Positions 34,740 through 43,084 of a stretch of 64,000 nucleotides of DNA are shown here, one piece after another. Each line of letters starts with the position of its first letter. Positions within the stretch are counted from its first letter, which is position 1. A program made the translations under genes and the position numbers. The stretch is taken from assembly GCA_040381935.1 (NCBI GenBank), contig JBEIGJ010000001.1, positions 34,241-98,240 of the forward strand, given 5' to 3'. Source of the stretch: Casp-actino8 sp040381935. GTDB lineage: Bacteria; Actinomycetota; Acidimicrobiia; Acidimicrobiales; Ilumatobacteraceae. Below the pieces are notes generated by a model. That model was not told where the DNA came from. It searched no databases and saw only the letters and a list, made by a program, of their open reading frames with translations.

Positions 34740-35469
34740 TCCGGGCTGTGTACCCGACTCCGCGCACGGTATGAATCAATGGCCGTTCACCTTGGAAGTC
34801 GATCTTGCGTCGGATGTAGCCGATGTACACCGCCAGATTCTTCGACTCGGGACCAAAGTCGTATCCCCAGATTCGATCGTAAATGGTCGCATGATCAAGG
34901 ACGATTCCCTGATTGCGAACCAGCAACTCCAAGAGGTCGAACTCAGTTTTCGAGAGTTCGATTTCTCTCAGCCCCCGCTTCACTCGGTGGGCCGCAATAT
35001 CTATCGATAGATCATCGAGTACGAGCAGCGAGCTCGGATCTCCACTTTGCCAGTTGGACCGGCGAAGCAAAGCGCGAATCCGAGACAAGAGTTCATCCAA
35101 GTCAAAGGGTTTAGGCAGATAGTCATCAGCCCCAGCATCGAGTCCGGCAACTCGATCACCGGTCTCGGTCCGGGCAGTGAGCATCAAAATCGGAATCGTA
35201 TTCTTCTCGGTTCGAAGCACCCGGCAGGCCGTTATCCCATCGATGTTGGGCATCATCACATCAAGAATGACCAAGTCGAATGAATTGTGGTCGGAAAAAT
35301 CGCGATCGCCGGTATCACGACGAAGTTCGTCGAGAGCGGCTGCTCCATCGGTGACGGCAACTGTGTCATAGCCCTCAAGGATGAGTGCTCGATCTAGCGA
35401 TTCTCGAATTGCTCGATCGTCGTCGGCGATGAGGATTCGTCCGTGTTGCTGCTGGCCCTTTTGGCTCAC
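34729..35469 (-). CDS. OmpR/PhoB-family response regulator, MprA-like
   Basis: About 246 aa. Receiver domain with ILIADDD (acidic pocket), phospho-acceptor D70 in FDLVILDVMMP, MLTART and PKPFDLDELLSRI (conserved Lys); C-terminal winged helix with ELSKTEFDLLELLVRNQG and NLAVYIGYIRRKID, ending HTVRGVGYTAR. The long upstream frame to 35751 has no regulator homology; GTG 35469 is the first sensible start, with CAGACT 7 nt upstream. Pairs with the downstream MprB-like kinase; divergent from the ClC gene. Confidence 0.93.
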   Translation of the reverse strand: MSQKGQQQHGRILIADDDRAIRESLDRALILEGYDTVAVTDGAAALDELRRDTGDRDFSDHNSFDLVILDVMMPNIDGITACRVLRTEKNTIPILMLTARTETGDRVAGLDAGADDYLPKPFDLDELLSRIRALLRRSNWQSGDPSSLLVLDDLSIDIAAHRVKRGLREIELSKTEFDLLELLVRNQGIVLDHATIYDRIWGYDFGPESKNLAVYIGYIRRKIDFQGERPLIHTVRGVGYTARIAS

Positions 35470-35532
35470 AACCTGGAGTCTGCCCCGATTTGGTAAGAGA
35501 CAGGTGATAATTCGCTTTCTCCATCGACCAGT

Positions 35533-35538
35533 TAGCGT
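35533..35538 (+). promoter_or_regulatory. -10 hexamer TAGCGT for leaderless ClC mRNA
   Basis: TAGCGT lies 6 nt before the GTG at 35545. Confidence 0.6.
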
Positions 35539-35544
35539 TGTCCC

Positions 35545-36819
35545 GTGATTCGACTCCGCACCACACCACTCTTGGCGGTGACGCATGCACTGGCTATCAC
35601 TGTTGGTGCGGTAGTCGTCGGGATCATCACTGGCGGGAGCTCCTGGCTCCTTTTCGAGGCCCTCGATCACGCCACTGAACTGCGCTTGGCTACCACTTGG
35701 CTGGTGTGGACCTTGCCCATAGTGGCCTTCGGGCTCGGCTTGGTCTACCACTATGGCGCTGGTGTCAGTCGCCAGGGCACTTCTCTGGTCATTTCCCGCT
35801 CACTACCTCCGCTGGACGATCAACACCAGCCCGGCCCCGAACCCGTCGTCCCCTATCGCTTGGCCCCGCTGATCTTCGCCTCGACATATGTCGCCCAGAT
35901 GGCTGGAGCATCGGTTGGCCGTGAAGGGGCCGCCCTACAAATCGGTGGATCTCTCACCAGCTTGGTCTTTCGTCCCCTCCGGCTCGATCCCCGGGACTCC
36001 CGCCTTCTGCTCGTGGCCGCTATGGCCGGAGCCTTCGGAGGTGCCTTTGGTGTGCCAGTGGCCGGGGCCATTTTCGGTTTGGAAGTGCAGCAGACTGGAC
36101 GATTGCGGTACGAAGGTTTGGCTCCCGCACTGGCCGCTTCCGTCACCGCCGATCGCGTCGTAGAAGCCCTCGGTCGATCGACCCCCATCGTCGATCTGCC
36201 GGTGGATGTGAACTCTGCTCTCTTACTGCGCCTGGTTCTCGTCGGGCTCTGCGCTGGTCTGGCGGCGCGTTGGTTCATTGCGCTCACGGATTTCATTCGT
36301 CATGGTTTACAGCGGTGGATATCGTGGGCTCCGTTACGACCCACCGCAGGAGCCTTGGCCACCTTGATGCTGATGATCCTGTTCGGGAGGGACTATCTCG
36401 GTTTGTCACTGCCGCTGATCGATCAGGCTCTCGATGGCTCACTGGCCGACTGGTGGGATCCGGTGCTGAAAATCCTGTTCACTGCGGTAGCTCTCGGGAG
36501 TGGTATTCCCGGTGGAGAGGTGACACCCCTTTTCGTCATTGGCGCCACATTGGGATCGGTACTCGCTGGACCACTCGATATCCCGCCAATGTTGGCTGCC
36601 GCTGCTGCTTTGGCTGCGGTCTTTGGCGCCGCTGCCAATACTCCAATTGCTTGCGCTGTGCTCACTATGGAACTTTTCGGTGCCGCCATGATCGTTCCCA
36701 GCGCCATTGTCTGTATCACGGCCTATGCAGTGTCACCAGAGCGCGGCATTTACCAAGGCCAATGGCCTGGTTCTACGAAAGATCTCCGGGCCACCGCAAG
36801 ACAACAACCTCCCGCATGA
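35545..36819 (+). CDS. ClC-family chloride channel/transporter
   Basis: 424 aa, about 12 hydrophobic segments. ClC landmarks: GASVGREGAALQIGGS (GREGP region with the gating Glu; Pro is Ala here), AAMAGAFGGAFGVPVAGAIFGLE, and GSGIPGGEVTPLFVIGATLG (the GGIFxPxLxxG filter region, here GGEVTPLFVIG). There is no C-terminal CBS domain. Moves chloride or fluoride across the membrane, as a channel or proton antiporter. Leaderless GTG start with -10 hexamer. The stop lies 47 bp inside the convergent methyltransferase gene. Confidence 0.9.
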   Translation: MIRLRTTPLLAVTHALAITVGAVVVGIITGGSSWLLFEALDHATELRLATTWLVWTLPIVAFGLGLVYHYGAGVSRQGTSLVISRSLPPLDDQHQPGPEPVVPYRLAPLIFASTYVAQMAGASVGREGAALQIGGSLTSLVFRPLRLDPRDSRLLLVAAMAGAFGGAFGVPVAGAIFGLEVQQTGRLRYEGLAPALAASVTADRVVEALGRSTPIVDLPVDVNSALLLRLVLVGLCAGLAARWFIALTDFIRHGLQRWISWAPLRPTAGALATLMLMILFGRDYLGLSLPLIDQALDGSLADWWDPVLKILFTAVALGSGIPGGEVTPLFVIGATLGSVLAGPLDIPPMLAAAAALAAVFGAAANTPIACAVLTMELFGAAMIVPSAIVCITAYAVSPERGIYQGQWPGSTKDLRATARQQPPA

Positions 36820-37618
36820 ACTGCGGCGGATGATCCCGCAACCATTGCTCAATCTCTCCATCGCGTGATGAGGGGAGACAGAGTCGTCGACGCGCCGACA
36901 CCACTAACGAAGAAGGATCGTCGGCGAGTCGAGACATCGGCGGCCGGGGAACAACGACTATCTCTGGTTCGATGCCCAAAGCCTGAAGAACTGCAACCGC
37001 ATCATCCGATGTGGGACCGACGGGTCGATCCAAATTCCAAAAATGTTTCCACGCCTGATTCCACGCCGACAAAGGGTGATGTGTTGGCAAAACCACAACG
37101 ACTCCGAGACGGGCTTTTGCGGTCAGGGCCACGACGAAGGGTTCGAGATCGGCAACATTGAAAAAGACGTGATGACAGACCACGACATCACAAGGCTCGA
37201 TCGGATCCCCCGAGAATTCCCGAGCGATTGCCACATCGGGCCATCGGCCTTGAATCTCTTGGAATTCAACGCCAGCCTCCAAGGCAGCCTGGGCGAAACG
37301 GGCCAACATGGCTGGATTTTCATCTACCCCGACCAATCGATTGGCTCGAGGAACCAATGGCAACGACGAACGACCTCCGCCACAGCCGATATCCATCACA
37401 CTGCCACCCTGGGGCGGCAAGAGTTCGCGGGCCAACTCAAAAATGGGACTCGTCACATCAATGGTTTCATCAACTGCGAATGTTGCCGGATCGTGGGCCC
37501 AGGGTGGGACTTCGGCTTGAGCCAGGATCTCGTCTGGTATCGCCCAAGCCAAGAGTTGAGTACGCCAATACTCCCCAACTGCACTCATTGCCCCAGGTAG
37601 CGATGGCGACATTGACAA
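36773..37618 (-). CDS. Class I SAM-dependent methyltransferase
   Basis: 281 aa. SAM motif I VMDIGCGGGRSSLPLV (about 96-111), acidic end of strand 2 LVGVDENPAML, and CDVVVCHHVFFNVADLEPFV (motif IV region) are clear. The target is unknown. It lies 6 bp after the P450 gene, so it is probably in the ferredoxin-P450 operon. The start could instead be a Met 10 codons in, at 37588. The 3' end overlaps the ClC gene by 47 bp. Confidence 0.85.
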   Translation of the reverse strand: MSMSPSLPGAMSAVGEYWRTQLLAWAIPDEILAQAEVPPWAHDPATFAVDETIDVTSPIFELARELLPPQGGSVMDIGCGGGRSSLPLVPRANRLVGVDENPAMLARFAQAALEAGVEFQEIQGRWPDVAIAREFSGDPIEPCDVVVCHHVFFNVADLEPFVVALTAKARLGVVVVLPTHHPLSAWNQAWKHFWNLDRPVGPTSDDAVAVLQALGIEPEIVVVPRPPMSRLADDPSSLVVSARRRLCLPSSRDGEIEQWLRDHPPQFMREVVVLRWPGDLS

Positions 37619-37624
37619 GAGGTC

Positions 37625-38872
37625 CTAGAGCGCTGCGGTGTCGAATACCCGAATAGGGAGTTCTCGTGGTCCGCGAATTTGGCCTACGCTCCACACCACA
37701 TCGTCTTGGGTACCGTCGATCTCGAAATTCGGAAAACGGTCAAGGAACTCCTCGACCGCCACCCGCAGTTCGAGTCGGGCCAAATTAGAGCCAAGACAGC
37801 GATGAATTCCGAGACCAAAGGCGGCATGCCGGTTTTCCTCGCGATCAATGAGAACCTTGTCGGCATCAGCGAATTCCGTGGGATCGAGATTGGCGGCGGG
37901 GAACGGGAGCAGAACCCATTCATCTTTTTTCATGGGACAGCCGTGAAAATCATGATCCTTGGCTACCAGGCGAGCCATTGTTACCGGAGCATAGGCTCGG
38001 AGAAACTCTTCGATTGCCGTCGTCATCACCTCAGGCTCCGTTACCAGCCGCTGCCGATCAGCCGGGTGTGTTGCCAGGTGCCAGATACTCGACCCGATGG
38101 CACTCCATGTGGTGTCGATGCCCGCAACCAGAAGGAGCAGAATGACTCCCCCAACCATGGCGTCGGGAAGTTTTTCGCCGTACATCTCAACATCCATGAG
38201 ATACGAAGTCAGATCCTCACGGGGGTTATGGCGATGATCTTCGATCTGGGCCAAGAGATAGGCATCAATTCGCTCAAATGAGCGAATACGTTCTTCAGGC
38301 TCTCCGTTAATGCTTTCGAGGATGTCGTGCACGAACTCACGGAAGAGATCGTCATCCTCCAAAGGGAAACCAAGCATCCGTGAAATCACATTGACCGGGA
38401 TGTGCTGGGCGTAATCAAGGGCGGCGTCGATCGTCTCTCCTGCTTCAATCTTCGCCTGCATACGATCGAGTAGGCCACGGCACAAGATCCGCACTTCGCC
38501 TTCCCATTCCGCAATCTTTTTTGGGGCAAAGGGTGGAAGAAGTAGCCGGCGGGCATCGTGGTGGAAGGGTGGATCACTGGTTATTGGAGGTGCTCCACCA
38601 ATTGGTGCTTCATCTTCAGGGACGACTGTGCTCACCACGACGGACCGGCTGGTGAAATTCTCGGTGTCGTAGGCGACTTCACGAACAGTCTCATGGGTAA
38701 CGGGAAGCCAGGTACCGCCGTAACGGTTGCTATGCGCCACCGGACATTGCTCCCGGAGATCGGCCCAAATTCGATGAGCATTTCGGTTGTACTCGGGATC
38801 AGCGTGATCGAAATCAGTAGCCCAGTCGCTCACCGGTCCATAAATCGACGCCGGAGGATCGTACACAGCCAT
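37625..38872 (-). CDS. Cytochrome P450
   Basis: 415 aa, soluble bacterial class. I-helix oxygen-activation motif VAGIDTTWSAIG, ExxR as EEFLRAY, and the haem-binding loop FGLGIHRCLGSNLARLEL with proximal Cys359. Monooxygenase; substrate unknown, though the HHDARRLLLPPFAPKKI motif is typical. AGGAGG 9 nt before the ATG is a strong Shine-Dalgarno. It lies 11 bp after a ferredoxin that is probably its electron donor; a ferredoxin reductase is not in the window. Confidence 0.96.
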   Translation of the reverse strand: MAVYDPPASIYGPVSDWATDFDHADPEYNRNAHRIWADLREQCPVAHSNRYGGTWLPVTHETVREVAYDTENFTSRSVVVSTVVPEDEAPIGGAPPITSDPPFHHDARRLLLPPFAPKKIAEWEGEVRILCRGLLDRMQAKIEAGETIDAALDYAQHIPVNVISRMLGFPLEDDDLFREFVHDILESINGEPEERIRSFERIDAYLLAQIEDHRHNPREDLTSYLMDVEMYGEKLPDAMVGGVILLLLVAGIDTTWSAIGSSIWHLATHPADRQRLVTEPEVMTTAIEEFLRAYAPVTMARLVAKDHDFHGCPMKKDEWVLLPFPAANLDPTEFADADKVLIDREENRHAAFGLGIHRCLGSNLARLELRVAVEEFLDRFPNFEIDGTQDDVVWSVGQIRGPRELPIRVFDTAAL

Positions 38873-38883
38873 GGAACGACCTC

Positions 38884-39078
38884 CTATTCGGTCATCGTGA
38901 TGGCGAACTCGGGGCAGTTCGCCACGGCGAGCTTGGCTCGCTCGACCAAATCAGGACTGACCGACCCATCGCCGATCACCACGGCATTGCCGTAGTCGTC
39001 CACGTCGAAGAGTTCTGGAGCCAGGGCATAACAGCGATTGTGCCCCTGACATTTATCGGCATCAACATGAATTCGCAT
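38884..39078 (-). CDS. Small 3Fe-4S ferredoxin, P450 partner
   Basis: 64 aa. Cluster motif CQGHNRC (C10, H13, C16) and ANCPEFAI (C54): the second cysteine of the usual CxxCxxC is His, as in ferredoxins that serve actinobacterial P450s, which bind a 3Fe-4S or modified cluster. Starts with a leaderless-type ATG after TACTGT. First gene of the ferredoxin-P450-methyltransferase operon; supplies electrons to the P450. Confidence 0.92.
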   Translation of the reverse strand: MRIHVDADKCQGHNRCYALAPELFDVDDYGNAVVIGDGSVSPDLVERAKLAVANCPEFAITMTE

Positions 39079-39084
39079 ACGCCC

Positions 39085-39090
39085 ACAGTA
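39085..39090 (-). promoter_or_regulatory. -10 hexamer TACTGT for leaderless ferredoxin-P450 mRNA
   Basis: TACTGT on the minus strand, 6 nt before the ATG at 39078. Confidence 0.6.
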
Positions 39091-39153
39091 TCGCCCGAAC
39101 CAATGAGGCGTACCGTTTGGCGAAGTAGGTCAACATGCACTTGACTACACACC

Positions 39154-39891
39154 GTGTCGACCTCGAAGCCTTCTCGAACTACCGGTGGACTGGCAATCCT
39201 CCTTCCCCCATCAGAAGGTAAAGCCACCGGAGGAAGCAGCCCGAAATGGAGTGTGGGTTCGGGAAATTTTGGACGCCAGCTCGGTCCTTCACGGCGCGCC
39301 ATTGTGGAGCACCTGAATGCGCTGAATGGCGGAGACTCTCGACTGCTGGGCGTGAGCGGTGCCCATCTGGACAGAGCGCGAGATGCCAACTCCCACCTCA
39401 TCGGAGCACCCACCCGACCGGCATGGCAGCGATATACCGGAGTGGTCTGGGATCATTTGGATCCAACCACCCTGTCGCATTCGGCTCGGGTACGAGCCGA
39501 GGAATCCATCATCGTCTTTTCCGGACTTCTCGGACTGGTGGGCTTCACTGACCGCATCCCCGATTACAAACTCAAGATGGGAGCGTCACTGCCAGAGATC
39601 GGAAAACTCTCAACGTGGTGGCGACCCATGTTGTCAGCAGCCCTGAACTCATGGTTGCAACATCGCGTGGTGATCGACCTCCTGGCTCAGGAACAGCGCC
39701 ACGCATGGTTGCCGGACCAAAACCTTCACCATCGCGCTGTGACCTTTGTGAATGACACAGGCCGCCCTGTTGGACATGATGCAAAGGCTGCCAAAGGACT
39801 CCTGGTACGTCATCTACTCGAATCGAAAGACGCACCCGAAAAGGCTCTGGCCACGTGGAAGCACCCACAGTTCACCATCGACGTTTCCTAA
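39154..39891 (+). CDS. yaaA: YaaA-family peroxide stress protein
   Basis: 245 aa, DUF328/YaaA family. The LAILLPPSEGKA motif near the N-terminus, the central AWQRYTGVVWDHLDP and LRTxF-like IIVFSGLLGLVGFTDRIPDYKLKMG, and VTFVNDTGRPVGHDAKAAKGLLVRHLLE late in the chain are characteristic. In E. coli YaaA lowers free iron during peroxide stress. The GTG start is not well supported by a ribosome site; other starts are unlikely because the conserved segment begins by residue 13. Divergent from the ferredoxin. Confidence 0.88.
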   Translation: MSTSKPSRTTGGLAILLPPSEGKATGGSSPKWSVGSGNFGRQLGPSRRAIVEHLNALNGGDSRLLGVSGAHLDRARDANSHLIGAPTRPAWQRYTGVVWDHLDPTTLSHSARVRAEESIIVFSGLLGLVGFTDRIPDYKLKMGASLPEIGKLSTWWRPMLSAALNSWLQHRVVIDLLAQEQRHAWLPDQNLHHRAVTFVNDTGRPVGHDAKAAKGLLVRHLLESKDAPEKALATWKHPQFTIDVS

Positions 39892-39947
39892 ATCTCCACC
39901 TACCATTTCCGATACCGCTGCACCGTGCCGTGGTTTGAGGATGACTT

Positions 39948-40721
39948 CTACTGAGTCGCTTTCAACTTGTCGCCAAAAAATTGCAGGACTCGTTGCACAC
40001 TGGGGTCATGACGATGTTCCGTCAGCACCGAATGATCGGACTTTTTCGTAGAAGGCAATTCGATAGCGATGAATGCGTCTCCCAGCAGTTTTCGCAAAGT
40101 ATCGAAGCGTGTTCCAACGAGGCGGTCTCCGGTGTACCGCAGTCCGAGAACCTCACACCCCTCACGTGCTCGTCGCACCACGACTTCTTGATCATCAGGC
40201 GACAAGTTCAGATCGGCCGCTCGCGCCGAGCCGATACTGAAAGGCATCGAGGGCTGACTGAGAACCGGAGCAATCACATGATCGTCCACCATCAATCCGA
40301 GAGCGAAGCCTCCACTGAAACACATGCCGAGCGCTCCAATTCCCGGGCCACCGATGTCATCATGCATGTTGCGACCCAACGCCCGCAACCAAGCGATGAT
40401 CGGCGAGGTTTTTCCGGTGGCCATGGTGACGAATTCACGGGAGATGCACACTTTGGCCATTGATGTGGCTATATACGGAGCCGATGGCGCCTTTCCTGGA
40501 GTCCCAATGAGATCGGGCATGACAACTGTGAATCCTGCATCCACCAGTTCAGTGGCAAAGCGAAGAACCTCGGGTGTAATTCCCGGAATTTCATGAACGA
40601 CGATGACTCCCGGACCGGTACCTCGTCGATACGTGTCGTGAGTGATACCGGCGGCAGTGAATGATCCTTTGGACCATTGGGCCATAGTGTCCACCGATCC
40701 ATCTCTTGATGCCGATGTCAT
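39948..40721 (-). CDS. Dienelactone hydrolase family protein
   Basis: 257 aa alpha/beta hydrolase. The strand and oxyanion region GVIVVHEIPGITPEVLRFATEL, nucleophile motif GALGMCFSGGFAL (Cys in place of Ser, as in dienelactone hydrolase), and RYTGDRLVGTRFDTL near the acid position support the family. Hydrolyses esters or lactones; no catechol pathway genes are adjacent. The ATG overlaps the upstream phosphotransferase gene by four bases (ATGA), with GAGGAG seven bases upstream. Confidence 0.85.
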   Translation of the reverse strand: MTSASRDGSVDTMAQWSKGSFTAAGITHDTYRRGTGPGVIVVHEIPGITPEVLRFATELVDAGFTVVMPDLIGTPGKAPSAPYIATSMAKVCISREFVTMATGKTSPIIAWLRALGRNMHDDIGGPGIGALGMCFSGGFALGLMVDDHVIAPVLSQPSMPFSIGSARAADLNLSPDDQEVVVRRAREGCEVLGLRYTGDRLVGTRFDTLRKLLGDAFIAIELPSTKKSDHSVLTEHRHDPSVQRVLQFFGDKLKATQ

Positions 40722-41749
40722 TGCAGTCTCCTCACTGCTTCAAGGGCCCGTTCCGCCAATCCTTCGGGGCCGAGTTTCATATTGCTGAGATCGATCCCGC
40801 TCTGGTCTCCCATTGCTCCGTGCAAGTAGCGGGCATACACACCTTCACTGATGACCGCCAGACGCCAGCAGGAAAAGGCCACGTAGTATTCGACTCCGCT
40901 GACATCGCGTCCGGTTTTTTCGGCGTAACGATCCACTAGTTGGCGATACAGAGCAAATCCACCCGCTGGTGTGGGGTCATTGGCCCGGAGGGCACTCGAG
41001 GGACCATCACTCCAATAGACGCCAAGATAACCCAGATCGGCGAGCGGATCTCCCAACGTACACAGCTCCCAATCCAAAACTGCTGCGATACGACCGGTGC
41101 GCACATCGGTGAGGCAATTCCCGAATCGGTAATCACCATGAGCAATAACAACTCCCTGTTGTTTGGGAATCTTCTGCGCTAGTCGTCGCGAGACTTCGTC
41201 GATAGCCGGCAACTCACGCGTTTTGGAATTTTCCCATTGTGCGCTCCACCGTTTCAGCTGGCGCTCGATGTATCCATCACGGCGTGCCAAATCCCCAAGT
41301 CCGACGGCGTCGATATCCACGGCGTGGAGATCAGCGAGTACGTCGATCAGATTGATCGAAGCCGCGTGGCGTAACGACGGATCCAGGAGTGCGGCTTTTT
41401 CGGCACTATCCAAGACCACACCGTCGACATAGGACATGACATAGAAAGGCGCCCCGTTGACTTCGTTGTCGATACACAATCCAAGAGCCCGGGGCACCGG
41501 AACATTGGTAGAGCCCACCGCCGCAATGATCCGATACTCCCGCGCCATGTCATGGGCCGTGGCCAAAACGTGCCCCAAAGGCGGACGCCGAAGAACGAAT
41601 TGACGATCAGTTGAGTCAGTCACTCGATACGTCAGGTTGGATCGGCCCCCGGCAATCAAATCGAACTGGAACGGCCCCACAGCATCGGGAATGTTTTGGG
41701 TCAACCAGGCCGAAACCACGTTCTGATCGATTCCCTGGACACTGTCCAT
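40718..41749 (-). CDS. Phosphotransferase family protein (aminoglycoside phosphotransferase-like)
   Basis: 343 aa kinase-like fold. LIAGGRSNLTYRV is the glycine loop, VLRRPPLG holds the ATP-binding Lys region, VIAHGDYRFGNCL is the catalytic HGDxxxxN and AVLDWELCTLGDPLADL the Mg-binding D. This subfamily is often found with acyl-CoA dehydrogenases and may phosphorylate hydroxy acids or an acyl-CoA intermediate. A GGGGGAGG stands upstream of the ATG at 41749. Overlaps the hydrolase gene by 4 bp. Confidence 0.88.
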   Translation of the reverse strand: MDSVQGIDQNVVSAWLTQNIPDAVGPFQFDLIAGGRSNLTYRVTDSTDRQFVLRRPPLGHVLATAHDMAREYRIIAAVGSTNVPVPRALGLCIDNEVNGAPFYVMSYVDGVVLDSAEKAALLDPSLRHAASINLIDVLADLHAVDIDAVGLGDLARRDGYIERQLKRWSAQWENSKTRELPAIDEVSRRLAQKIPKQQGVVIAHGDYRFGNCLTDVRTGRIAAVLDWELCTLGDPLADLGYLGVYWSDGPSSALRANDPTPAGGFALYRQLVDRYAEKTGRDVSGVEYYVAFSCWRLAVISEGVYARYLHGAMGDQSGIDLSNMKLGPEGLAERALEAVRRLQ

Positions 41750-41837
41750 CTGGTGGCCTCCCCCCGGCTGACGTCGGTGAATGAAAAACGAAACGCCATC
41801 ATCATCCAGCTCGAATCAGCTGGTCAAAACGATTTGA

Positions 41838-42929
41838 TCACCCAGGGCGCGTCGCGCCAACAACTTTGTTCCAACTGATGGCCGTCAGGCGCACATCACG
41901 CCCGACACCAGGGGCGTCCACCATCATGCCGTCACCGACATAAATTCCCACGTGGGTGATTGGGGTATAGAAGAAAACGAGATCTCCCGGCTCCAGATAG
42001 GCCAAAGGAACCTTGGGGGATGCCCGGAACTGCAAACGGGATTGGTGAGGAAGCGAAACTCCGGCCTGACGCCAGGCCCACATGGTCAGACCCGAACAAT
42101 CGAATGAGACACCTTCGATCGCCGTGGCATAGCGGTAGGTCACCCCGATCTGACTGCGGGCTGCGGCTACCGCAATGGAGCCACGCGAACTACTCGGTGG
42201 GACCGATGCTGGGTTGAATGCCGCTTTGCTGCTCTGAGAGGTGACCTGACTGGCTTGAGCCCGAGAGCGAGCGGCCGCCTCAGCCGCTCGGCGCGCCCGT
42301 TCCTCAGTGATCTGACGACCAAGTTCCCTCTCGGCTTTGGCCTTGAGTTCGGTGTACTGGGCGATCTTTTCTTCGGCCTTGACGCGATCGTTCTCTAAAC
42401 GCTCGGCCAGCTCACCCGCTCGCTTGCGATCACGTTCGAGTTTCTTCTGCAAATCATTGAGGTCAGTGATCAGAGCATCGAGTTTGTCCGAATTGCCAAA
42501 GGCCACGTTCAAAGCGATCTCGGTCAGGTATTGACGTTGCACCGACTCATTGGGTCCGCCGCCCGGCGATAGCAACCCGGTCAAACTTCCGGTTCGACCA
42601 CCTCCGACGAAAGCTTCGACCGCCAGATCGGACATCTCGGCCTCGACCCCGCTGAGCTCGGCCTTTTTAGCCTCTATTTCCAGCAGTGTGGCGGCGATTT
42701 CTTCTTCCAATCGGACTTTGTCGTCTTCAGTGATCCGCAACTCTTCGCTCAGCCGGTCGACTTCTTCCTCGGTGGCCTCCAGCTGGTCAACAATTTGCTG
42801 CACTTTGCGTCGAGCTGAGTCCACCGAGCCAGCCTGAACCGGGTTACTCACCAAACCGCTACCGATCGAGCCCATGAGCAGCGTCAGGGCCAGGGCCGAG
42901 GCAGGACGACGAAGAGGGGTGCCAAACAT
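41838..42929 (-). CDS. Exported NlpC/P60 peptidoglycan hydrolase with coiled coil
   Basis: 363 aa. N-terminal signal (RRPASALALTLLMGSIGSG...), long coiled coil (about 40-220, rich in Glu/Lys and Ala), then a C-terminal NlpC/P60 endopeptidase with catalytic Cys in GVSFDCSGLTMWAWRQAG and His in PITHVGIYVGDGMMVDAP. RipA-like; cleaves the stem peptide during cell division, with the coiled coil probably controlling activity. TAGTCT 9 nt before the ATG is a weaker -10 match. Confidence 0.92.
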   Translation of the reverse strand: MFGTPLRRPASALALTLLMGSIGSGLVSNPVQAGSVDSARRKVQQIVDQLEATEEEVDRLSEELRITEDDKVRLEEEIAATLLEIEAKKAELSGVEAEMSDLAVEAFVGGGRTGSLTGLLSPGGGPNESVQRQYLTEIALNVAFGNSDKLDALITDLNDLQKKLERDRKRAGELAERLENDRVKAEEKIAQYTELKAKAERELGRQITEERARRAAEAAARSRAQASQVTSQSSKAAFNPASVPPSSSRGSIAVAAARSQIGVTYRYATAIEGVSFDCSGLTMWAWRQAGVSLPHQSRLQFRASPKVPLAYLEPGDLVFFYTPITHVGIYVGDGMMVDAPGVGRDVRLTAISWNKVVGATRPG

Positions 42930-42938
42930 GCTGGGGAG

Positions 42939-42944
42939 AGACTA
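42939..42944 (-). promoter_or_regulatory. Possible -10 hexamer TAGTCT for NlpC/P60 gene
   Basis: TAGTCT on the minus strand, 9 nt before the ATG at 42929. Further from the start than others, so less sure. Confidence 0.4.
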
Positions 42945-43056
42945 ACCAATGAGTGCCCGTTAAAAGCGCCGCCCCGACCTACCTACCGGGCAAACAACCT
43001 GCACAGCGGCTAGAAATCAGCCAAACGTGACATGTGATTCGCCTGCTTGTGTTCAC

Positions 43057-43084
43057 CTATTCCCACTCATCTATTCCCACTCAA
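43057..43084 (-). repeat. 14-bp tandem duplication at the guaA 3' end
   Basis: CTATTCCCACTCAT (43057-43070) is followed directly by CTATTCCCACTCAA (43071-43084). The second copy is the guaA end (IEWE and stop on the minus strand); the first lies just 3' of the stop. Confidence 0.9.

Noticed and set aside
42930..43070. Riboswitch or leader between guaA and the NlpC gene
   Set aside because: The gap is 3' of guaA and 5' of the NlpC gene. I see no conserved purine-riboswitch-like pairing, only the 14-bp duplication and a possible -10.
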